Shown in pieces: positions 57,616 through 64,000 of a DNA stretch of 64,000 nucleotides. The notes beneath the pieces were generated by a model. It saw only the letters and a list, made by a program, of their open reading frames with translations. It was not told the origin of the DNA and ran no database searches. A program made the position numbers and the translations under genes. Every line of letters begins with the position of its first letter. Position 1 is the first letter of the stretch. This stretch comes from Bacteroidota bacterium (GTDB lineage: Bacteria > Bacteroidota > Bacteroidia > Chitinophagales > Chitinophagaceae): NCBI GenBank assembly GCA_024640255.1, contig JAHEFI010000012.1:1-64000 (forward strand), given 5' to 3'.

Positions 57616-60138
57616 ATGGCAAAAGAGAAAAATTTAAGTAGGGTTACAGAAAACGAATCAGGTGTTCAAGGACAATATAAAAATTGGTTCTTGGATTATG
57701 CTTCTTATGTAATATTAGAAAGAGCAGTACCTGCCATTGAAGATGGATTAAAACCAGTACAAAGAAGAATCTTACACGCCATGAAAGAAATGGATGATGG
57801 AAGATTCAATAAAGTGGCGAATATTATTGGACAAAGTATGCAGTACCATCCTCACGGTGATGCAAGTATTGGAGATGCTTTAGTTAATATTGGTCAAAAG
57901 AATTTACTCGTAGAGACGCAGGGTAACTGGGGTGATGTAAGAACAGGAGATGCTGCGGCTGCTTCAAGATACATTGAAGCTAGATTAAGCAAGTTTGCTT
58001 TAGAAGTAGCTTTTAATCCAAAGACAACAGAATGGGCTTTGAGTTATGATGGAAGAAAACAAGAGCCTGTTACATTACCTATGAAATTCCCATTATTATT
58101 AGCCCAAGGTGCTGACGGTATTGCGGTGGGTTTATCTACAAAAATATTACCTCATAATTTTAATGAATTATTAGAAGCCAGTGTTAAATATTTAAAAGGT
58201 AGAAAATTTGAATTATTACCAGATTTTCAAACGGGTGGTATGGTGGATGCTTCAAATTATAATGATGGTAAGAGAGGGGGAAAAATAAGAGTAAGAGCAC
58301 ATATTGAAGAATTAGATAAGAAGACTTTGGTTATTAAAGATGTTCCTTATGGAGTAACCACTACTCAATTAATGGAGAGTATTACAAAGGCCAATGACCA
58401 AGGTAAAATTAAAATTAAAAAAGTAACAGATGTTACTGCTGCCGAAGTAGAGATTCAAATTGATTTAGCTACAGGTATTTCTCCAGACATTACTATTGAT
58501 GCCTTATATGCTTTTACGGATTGTGAAATTAGTATTTCTCCCAATGCTTGTATTATCATAGATCAAAAACCACATTTTGTTGGCACCACTGAATTATTAA
58601 AATATTCTGTAGATCATACGAAAGAGCTTTTGAAAAAAGAGCTAGAAATTCAATTAAAAGAATTAGAGGAGAAATGGCACTTTACTAGTTTAGAGAAAAT
58701 CTTCTTTGAAGAAAAAATTTATCAAGAATTAGAGAAAAAGCATTTAAACTGGGATAAAGTAATTGATGCGATAGATAAAGCTTTTGAACCTTTCAAGAAG
58801 AAGTTCAAAAAACCAATAGAGAGAGCAGATTTATTAAAATTAACAGATAAGCCGGTTAGAAGAATCTATAAATTAGATATTGAGGATTTGATTCAACAAA
58901 TCAAAGATATAGAGCAAACTATCAAGGAAGTAAAAAACAACTTGGCAAATTTGGTGGATTATGCTGTAAGTTATTATGAAAACTTACAAAAGAAATATGG
59001 CAAGGGTAAAGAGCGAAAAACAGAGATTAAAGAATTTGATACCATTCAGGTTAAGCAAGTAGCTATTGCCAACACTAAATTATATATCAATAGACAAGAA
59101 GGCTTTATTGGAACTTCTTTGAAAAAAGATGAATTCTTATGTGACTGTACTGATTATGATGATATTATTGCCTTCACCAAGTCAGGTATTATGAAAGTGG
59201 TGAAAGTATCCGATAAAGTATTTATAGGAAAAGACATTTTACATGCTGCTGTATTCCAAAAAAATGATGAGCGTACTACTTATAATATGATTTATGTAGA
59301 CGGCGCAAGTGGAATTAGTTATGCAAAAAGATTCAATGTAACAGGTGTTACAAGAGATAAAGAATATCCATTGGCAAAGTCTGCAGAGAAATCTAAGGTG
59401 CATTATTTAACGGTGAATGCAAATGGTGAAGCGGAATCTGTTAAGATAATTTTAAGCCCAAATTGTTCTGCTAGAATAAAAGAATTTGATTTCTTCTTTG
59501 AAACATTAGAAGTGAAAGGAAGAAGCAGTGTGGGTAACCAGGTAACCAAGTATCCAATTAAAAATGTCAAACTGAAAGAAGCGGGTAAAAGCACTTTAGT
59601 GGGCAGAAGATTATGGTTTGATGATAAATTTGGAAGATTAAACACAGAAGAGAAGGGTATTTATCTTGGCACTTTTGAAGATGATAAATTGTTGGTTATT
59701 ACTAAAGATGGATATTATGAAGTAACTGATACAGAACAGACTCAAAGATTTGATCCTGAAAAAGTGATTTTCATTGAGAAGTTTAATCCAGAAAAAATTA
59801 TAACTGCTGTTTATTTAGATAATGACAAGTTGCAATTCAATATTAAACGATTTAAAATTGAAACAACCACTTTAAAAACACCGTTCTCCTTTATTAAAGA
59901 AGGGCCTGATAACTATTTGGCGGCAGTTACCACCCATATTGAACCAATTCTTGTAGTTCAATCTGGAAGAGGTGCTCAAGTAAGAAAGGCTAAGTTTAAA
60001 GTAAGCAAGATGGTAGATGTAATGGGAACTAAAGCAGTTGGAACCAAACTAGTTGATTTTAGCAAAACCATTGAAATGGATTGGGAAAATAAAGTGGTAA
60101 TTAAAGATCCTAATGATGAACAACCTGAATTGTTCTAA
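57616..60138 (+). CDS. parC: DNA topoisomerase IV subunit A
   Basis: An 840-aa DNA cleavage-rejoining subunit. The catalytic tyrosine is Y119 in AAASRYIEARLSK. The winged-helix region has EDGLKPVQRRILHAM and HPHGDASIGDALV; a coiled-coil tower (about 335-480) is Lys/Glu-rich. The C-terminal beta-pinwheel (about 490-820) lacks a clear GyrA box (QRRGGKG), which supports topoisomerase IV. It decatenates chromosomes with ParE, encoded 1.2 kb upstream in the same operon. Confidence 0.93.
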   Translation: MAKEKNLSRVTENESGVQGQYKNWFLDYASYVILERAVPAIEDGLKPVQRRILHAMKEMDDGRFNKVANIIGQSMQYHPHGDASIGDALVNIGQKNLLVETQGNWGDVRTGDAAAASRYIEARLSKFALEVAFNPKTTEWALSYDGRKQEPVTLPMKFPLLLAQGADGIAVGLSTKILPHNFNELLEASVKYLKGRKFELLPDFQTGGMVDASNYNDGKRGGKIRVRAHIEELDKKTLVIKDVPYGVTTTQLMESITKANDQGKIKIKKVTDVTAAEVEIQIDLATGISPDITIDALYAFTDCEISISPNACIIIDQKPHFVGTTELLKYSVDHTKELLKKELEIQLKELEEKWHFTSLEKIFFEEKIYQELEKKHLNWDKVIDAIDKAFEPFKKKFKKPIERADLLKLTDKPVRRIYKLDIEDLIQQIKDIEQTIKEVKNNLANLVDYAVSYYENLQKKYGKGKERKTEIKEFDTIQVKQVAIANTKLYINRQEGFIGTSLKKDEFLCDCTDYDDIIAFTKSGIMKVVKVSDKVFIGKDILHAAVFQKNDERTTYNMIYVDGASGISYAKRFNVTGVTRDKEYPLAKSAEKSKVHYLTVNANGEAESVKIILSPNCSARIKEFDFFFETLEVKGRSSVGNQVTKYPIKNVKLKEAGKSTLVGRRLWFDDKFGRLNTEEKGIYLGTFEDDKLLVITKDGYYEVTDTEQTQRFDPEKVIFIEKFNPEKIITAVYLDNDKLQFNIKRFKIETTTLKTPFSFIKEGPDNYLAAVTTHIEPILVVQSGRGAQVRKAKFKVSKMVDVMGTKAVGTKLVDFSKTIEMDWENKVVIKDPNDEQPELF

Positions 60139-60158
60139 ATTTATATAAAAGAAAGACT

Positions 60159-61028
60159 ATGTCAACCGTAAAAGTGGGTGAGTTTAATTTATTGAGAGTG
60201 GATCGCAAGGTTGACTTTGGTTTTTATATGGATGATGGGGAAGAAGGTATTCTATTACCTAAAAGATTTGTACCCTCTGGGCTACAAGTTGGAGATACCA
60301 TTAGTGTATTTGTATATCACGACTCTGATAATCGTTTAATAGCTACAACCCAAGAACCATTGGCTGTTGTGGGAGATATTGCCGCTTTAAAAGTTGTATC
60401 TGTTACAAGACAGGGCGCTTTTTTAGATTGGGGTTTAATGAAAGATTTATTTGTGCCTGTGTCTCAGCAACTTTCTACTATGAGAATTGGAGGAAAGTAC
60501 TTGGTAAAATTATATATAGACGCACAAACTGGTAGGGTAGCTGCTACAGAAAAAATAGATAAGCAAATTAGTAATGATGCTTTAACGGTTAAAGAGGGAG
60601 ATAAGGTTAAAGTTCAGGTATATAGAGAGTCTGAATTGGGTTATGTAGTTATTGTGAATGGCCTACATCAAGGCTTAGTATACAAAAATGAAGTTTTTAC
60701 TCATTTACATATTGGACAATATATTGAGGAAGCTTTTGTGAAGAAAATTAGAGAAGGGAATAAACTAGATATTGGTATAGGTAAACAAGGAGTAGAAAAA
60801 CTTACAGGTGACCAATCTACCATTATTAAGTTATTAAAAATGCATAAAGGTTTTTTACCTTATCATGATAAATCTAGTCCAGATGATATTTATGCTTTTT
60901 TTGGAATGAGTAAGAAAGCATTTAAAATGAGTGTAGGTATTTTATATAAGGCTAAATTAATCACTTTAGAAGAAGAAGGAATTAGATTGGCAGAAGAGCC
61001 AACTGTGGCTGAACCAACCATTAATTAA
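60159..61028 (+). CDS. CvfB-like S1-domain RNA-binding protein
   Basis: A 289-aa protein with successive S1-type beta-barrels (about 1-65, 70-135, 140-215; AFLDWGLMKDLFVP, GKYLVKLYID) and a C-terminal winged helix (about 225-280, GFLPYHDKSSPDDIYAFFGMS seen here as DKSSPDDIYAFFGMS). This is the CvfB architecture, known in Staphylococcus as an RNA-binding regulator of virulence genes. It starts 20 nt after parC, probably in the same transcript. Confidence 0.88.
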   Translation: MSTVKVGEFNLLRVDRKVDFGFYMDDGEEGILLPKRFVPSGLQVGDTISVFVYHDSDNRLIATTQEPLAVVGDIAALKVVSVTRQGAFLDWGLMKDLFVPVSQQLSTMRIGGKYLVKLYIDAQTGRVAATEKIDKQISNDALTVKEGDKVKVQVYRESELGYVVIVNGLHQGLVYKNEVFTHLHIGQYIEEAFVKKIREGNKLDIGIGKQGVEKLTGDQSTIIKLLKMHKGFLPYHDKSSPDDIYAFFGMSKKAFKMSVGILYKAKLITLEEEGIRLAEEPTVAEPTIN

Positions 61029-61045
61029 TTTTTAATCATTTTTTT

Positions 61046-62227
61046 ATGCCAAAGGAAGTTTACATAGTATCAGCTGTAAGAACGCCCATTGGATCATTTG
61101 GAGGAGCATTAAAATCATTTAGCGCAACCCAATTAGGGGGCATTGCAATAAAAGCTGTTATTGAAAAAGCACAGTTAAATCCCCAATTAGTGGATGAGGT
61201 AATTTTTGGATCAGTTATTCAAGCTGGATTGGGTCAGGCACCAGCCAGACAAGCTGCTATTTTTGGAGGTTTGCCACATAAAGTAATTTGTACTACTGTA
61301 AATAAGGTTTGTGCAAGTGGAATGAAAAGTATCACTCAGGCAGCACAATCTATCTTATTAGGAGATGCAGACATAATCATAGCAGGAGGAATGGAAAGTA
61401 TGAGTAATGTCCCTTTTTATAATACACAACAAAGATGGGGTAATAAATATGGAGATATTACCATGCAAGATGGATTAGCTAAAGATGGTCTAGTAGATGT
61501 ATACGATAAAGTAGCAATGGGAAATTTTGCTGATCTATGTGCTAAAGAACATTCCATCTCTAGAGAAGATCAAGATGCTTTTGCCATTGCAAGTTATCAG
61601 AAGGCTCAAAATGCTACAGAAAATGGTCTTTTTAAAGAAGAGATTATTCCAATTCAAATACCTCAGAAAAAAGGGGATCCAATTATAATAGATAAAGACG
61701 AGGAGCCTTACAATGTTAAATTTGATAAGATTAATACTCTTCAACCAGCTTTTACCAAAGAGGGAACAGTGACTGCTGCCAATGCCAGTACTATGAATGA
61801 TGGGGCTGCCGCTATTTTATTAATGAGTGGTGAAAAACTAAAAGAATTAGGCTTACAACCCATTGCTAAAATAATAAGTTATGCAGATGCAGAACATGAT
61901 CCAAAATGGTTTACCACAGCACCTTCATTAACACTGCCAAAAGCTTTATCTAAGGCAAGTCTTTCGGTAAATCAAATTGATGCTTTTGAATTCAATGAAG
62001 CTTTCTCTGTGGTGGGTATAGTAAATACTCAATTATTAAAAATTGATTCGACAAAAGTGAATATAAACGGAGGTGCCGTTTCTATGGGTCATCCTTTAGG
62101 TTGTAGTGGTGCGAGAATTGTAGTTACCCTTTCACATATTTTACAACAAAATAATAAGCAGTATGGTGCTGCAGCAATATGTAATGGGGGAGGTGGAGCT
62201 TCTGCAATAATTATTGAAAGGGTGTAA
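61046..62227 (+). CDS. Acetyl-CoA acetyltransferase (thiolase)
   Basis: A 393-aa biosynthetic-type thiolase that condenses or cleaves acetoacetyl-CoA. The nucleophile is C89 in VNKVCASGMKS; the other catalytic residues lie in EFNEAFSV, SMGHPLGCSGAR (His) and CNGGGGASA (Cys). The length matches AtoB/ThlA. Roles could be fatty-acid/ketone breakdown or, less likely, mevalonate synthesis; no neighbouring genes decide this. It is 17 nt after the cvfB-like gene and converges on ytxJ with a 3-nt gap. Confidence 0.95.
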   Translation: MPKEVYIVSAVRTPIGSFGGALKSFSATQLGGIAIKAVIEKAQLNPQLVDEVIFGSVIQAGLGQAPARQAAIFGGLPHKVICTTVNKVCASGMKSITQAAQSILLGDADIIIAGGMESMSNVPFYNTQQRWGNKYGDITMQDGLAKDGLVDVYDKVAMGNFADLCAKEHSISREDQDAFAIASYQKAQNATENGLFKEEIIPIQIPQKKGDPIIIDKDEEPYNVKFDKINTLQPAFTKEGTVTAANASTMNDGAAAILLMSGEKLKELGLQPIAKIISYADAEHDPKWFTTAPSLTLPKALSKASLSVNQIDAFEFNEAFSVVGIVNTQLLKIDSTKVNINGGAVSMGHPLGCSGARIVVTLSHILQQNNKQYGAAAICNGGGGASAIIIERV

Positions 62228-62230
62228 TGG

Positions 62231-62563
62231 TTATTGAGCAACTTGCTCTAATAACTCATCCATCATAATTCCATAATGGCTTTCATCATATACGCATTCG
62301 CCATTTTTGATCAATAAAATCTGAGGTGATTCATGATGTACTTGAAAAACCTCTGCAATAGCATTAGAAATGGGTCTATAGGTAAGTAAGTCTAAATAAT
62401 AAAAATCAATTGAATCTGGTGCATCAGCTCTTTCAAAACGAGAAAAAGCCATTTTAGAAATACTACAAGTGGTACTATGTTTGAAAATAACCTGAGGGGT
62501 AGTAGCTGATTTTAATTTTATATTTTCTAATTGCTCTTCTGTTGTTAAATGTATCCAGTTCAT
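62231..62563 (-). CDS. ytxJ: Bacillithiol-system thioredoxin-like protein YtxJ
   Basis: A 110-aa thioredoxin-fold protein with a single-Cys active site FKHSTTCSISKMAF (TCS instead of CxxC), then HESPQILLI with the cis-Pro. This is the YtxJ/BrxC monothiol family, proposed to act in de-bacillithiolation. It suggests the organism uses bacillithiol as its low-molecular-weight thiol, as reported for several Bacteroidota. It is monocistronic with its own -7 box. Confidence 0.88.
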   Translation of the reverse strand: MNWIHLTTEEQLENIKLKSATTPQVIFKHSTTCSISKMAFSRFERADAPDSIDFYYLDLLTYRPISNAIAEVFQVHHESPQILLIKNGECVYDESHYGIMMDELLEQVAQ

Positions 62564-62579
62564 TAGATGAATTTTACTG

Positions 62580-62587
62580 CAAATTTA
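62580..62587 (-). promoter_or_regulatory. Putative -7 element of ytxJ
   Basis: Minus-strand TAAATTTG, 16 nt before the ATG at 62563. Confidence 0.4.
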
Positions 62588-62666
62588 ATCAAATTATTTT
62601 AAGTATTTGATCTGTTTTGAATCCTTCAACTATAATAATGATTAACTTCACAACATAATTTAAATT

Positions 62667-63434
62667 ATGCAGTTACAATTAACCAATCCAATATGTTTTC
62701 TCGATTTAGAAACTACTGGCATTAATGTTAGTTTGGATAAAATAGTAGAAATAGCTATTATCAAAATAATGCCAGATGGAACCAAACAAGTGAAAAGAAA
62801 ATTGGTCAATCCTGAAATGCCTATACCGCAAGCTGCAACAGATGTTCATGGAATTTCTAATGAGATGATTAAAGATGCACCTACCTTCAAACAAATTGCT
62901 AATGAAGTAAAACAATTTATTGAAGGAGCAGATTTAGCTGGATATAATAGCAATCGTTTTGATATACCTATGTTGAATGAAGAATTTTTGAGAGCAGGTA
63001 TTAATATTGATATGTTATCTCGAAAATTATTGGATGTTCAAAAAGTGTTTCACATGATGGAACAAAGAACACTTTCTGCTGCCTATAAATTCTATTGTGA
63101 TAAAAATTTAGAAGACGCACATACTGCAGAGGCAGATGCCATGGCAACTTTTGAGGTTTTAGAAGCGCAGGTAGTGAAATATCCTCAGATTGGCAATACA
63201 GTAGAATCTATTGTGAAATTTACGGGTGAAGATCAAATAATTGATTTTGCCAGAAGATTTGTTTATGAAAATGGTATTGCCGTATTTAATTTCGGTAAAC
63301 ATAAGGGAAAACCTGTAACTCAAGTACTTAAGGAAGAGCCGCAATACTATGATTGGATGATGAAAGGCGATTTTGCCCTTCATACTAAGCAAAAATTGAC
63401 TGAAATTCTAAATAAGTCAATATTAAATAAATAG
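62667..63434 (+). CDS. DnaQ-like DEDDh 3'-5' exonuclease with DUF3820-like tail
   Basis: A 255-aa protein. The exonuclease domain (about 1-175) has FLDLETTG (Exo I, D and E), LAGYNSNRFDIPML (Exo II) and DAHTAEADAMAT (Exo III, His plus Asp), so it is the DEDDh type. The C-terminal segment (about 205-250, FNFGKHKGKPVTQVL, YYDWMM) matches the DUF3820 motif FGKHKGK...YLxW, found in other exonuclease-linked proteins. It could proofread for DNA polymerase III or act in repair or RNA turnover. Confidence 0.88.
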   Translation: MQLQLTNPICFLDLETTGINVSLDKIVEIAIIKIMPDGTKQVKRKLVNPEMPIPQAATDVHGISNEMIKDAPTFKQIANEVKQFIEGADLAGYNSNRFDIPMLNEEFLRAGINIDMLSRKLLDVQKVFHMMEQRTLSAAYKFYCDKNLEDAHTAEADAMATFEVLEAQVVKYPQIGNTVESIVKFTGEDQIIDFARRFVYENGIAVFNFGKHKGKPVTQVLKEEPQYYDWMMKGDFALHTKQKLTEILNKSILNK

Positions 63435-63486
63435 CTTATATTTACACATAACAATTTAATTGAATCATCACTCTACCCCCTAAAAA

Positions 63487-64000
63487 GTGAAAAAATTAGT
63501 CATCATTCCTACTTATAACGAGAAAGAAAATATTCTTTCCATCGTTGATACAGTATTGTCTCTCAAGGGGGCTTTTGACATTTTAGTGATTGATGATGGT
63601 TCTCCTGATGGCACTGCTCAAATTATAAAAGATACTATCCCTAAACATCCAGGTAGATTATTTATTGAAGAAAGATCTGGTAAACTAGGTTTAGGAACAG
63701 CCTATATTCATGGCTTCAAATGGGCTTTAGAAAAACAATACGATTATATATTTGAAATGGATGCGGACTTCTCTCATAATCCCAATGATTTAGAAAGATT
63801 ATATGCAGCATGTGAAGTAGAGGGAGCCGATGTAAGTATTGGAAGTAGATATGTAAAGGGTGGGGCTACAGAGAATTGGCCAATTGATAGATTGATCTAT
63901 TCGAAAGGTGGATCTGCCTATACTAGAATTATTACAGGTATGCCTGTAAAAGATCCAACTGCAGGTTTTGTTTGTTACAAGAATAAGGTTCTTGCTTCAA
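63487..64000 (+). CDS. Polyprenol monophosphomannose synthase-like glycosyltransferase (partial)
   Basis: An open frame from GTG 63487 that runs off the right edge (171 complete codons). It is a GT2-family enzyme of the Dpm1 type: KKLVIIPTYNEKENI at the start, VIDDGSPDGTAQ for nucleotide sugar, EMDADFSHNP (DxD-like), and GSRYVKGG. It should transfer a sugar from GDP- or UDP-sugar to polyprenyl phosphate for glycan or glycoprotein synthesis, perhaps together with GtrA-like flippases. No ATG gives a better start. Confidence 0.88.
   Translation, partial: MKKLVIIPTYNEKENILSIVDTVLSLKGAFDILVIDDGSPDGTAQIIKDTIPKHPGRLFIEERSGKLGLGTAYIHGFKWALEKQYDYIFEMDADFSHNPNDLERLYAACEVEGADVSIGSRYVKGGATENWPIDRLIYSKGGSAYTRIITGMPVKDPTAGFVCYKNKVLAS

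Overview
The window is a chromosomal segment from an AT-rich member of the Bacteroidota, most like the family Chitinophagaceae (Sediminibacterium-like; the genus is inferred from gene content, not tested). Evidence: a type IX secretion (T9SS) type B cargo protein beside PorP/SprF and OmpA-family genes; the three-gene succinate dehydrogenase order sdhC-sdhA-sdhB; rpmB-rpmG followed by a DUF4295 gene; a bacillithiol-type YtxJ protein; and many upstream sequences matching the Bacteroidota -7 element TAnnTTTG. Gene density is high and there are no phage, IS, plasmid, CRISPR or restriction genes: this is core chromosome with a few accessory patches.

Layout. 1-2650: a GtrA-like membrane protein, then dnaK behind a sigma-54-like promoter. 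2811-10662: a surface-fibre operon (1623-aa repeat adhesin, PorP/SprF-like barrel, OmpA/TPR/beta-propeller protein). 10750-18542: a three-gene exported carbohydrate operon (glycosidase-like protein with a SUMF1 domain, GH127 arabinofuranosidase, glutaminase-like protein fused to an aldose epimerase). 18580-23075: J-domain/KTSC protein, katG, tRNA-Leu with a structured repeat, hscB, and a trmN6-like gene that ends the sdhCAB operon (23086-26606). 26783-32553: ABC permease, tsaD, an ABC-F ATPase with a degenerate second domain, rpmB-rpmG-DUF4295 and ftsY. 32581-38404: small exported protein, polyprenyl synthase, permease, Smr protein, RNase P RNA, and prfB with its programmed +1 frameshift. 38364-45353: an envelope cluster (OstA/LptA-like, MlaD-like, amidase, LptD, PlsC). 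45377-47830: ung with a class 1 isoprenoid-fold enzyme and an exported unknown. 47831-48283: a 28-bp minisatellite, a second copy of the structured repeat, and tRNA-Arg. 48284-54280: tcdA, a BNR protein, a YciI-like protein, tRNA-Val, a THUMP methyltransferase, and a YkgJ-NamZ-lipid kinase operon. 54510-61028: parE, DUF1835, cupin, parC and cvfB. 61046-64000: thiolase, YtxJ, a DEDDh exonuclease and a truncated Dpm1-like glycosyltransferase.

The most notable observations are: (i) two copies of a covarying multi-hairpin element directly downstream of the two minus-strand tRNA genes; (ii) a YbiT-type ABC-F protein whose second nucleotide site has lost the Walker A motif and carries Gln in place of the catalytic Glu; (iii) several genes whose start codon lies only 4-8 nt after a TAnnTTTG box, suggesting leaderless or near-leaderless mRNAs; (iv) uncommon domain combinations in the carbohydrate operon; and (v) a class 1 isoprenoid-type enzyme of unknown product translated next to ung.
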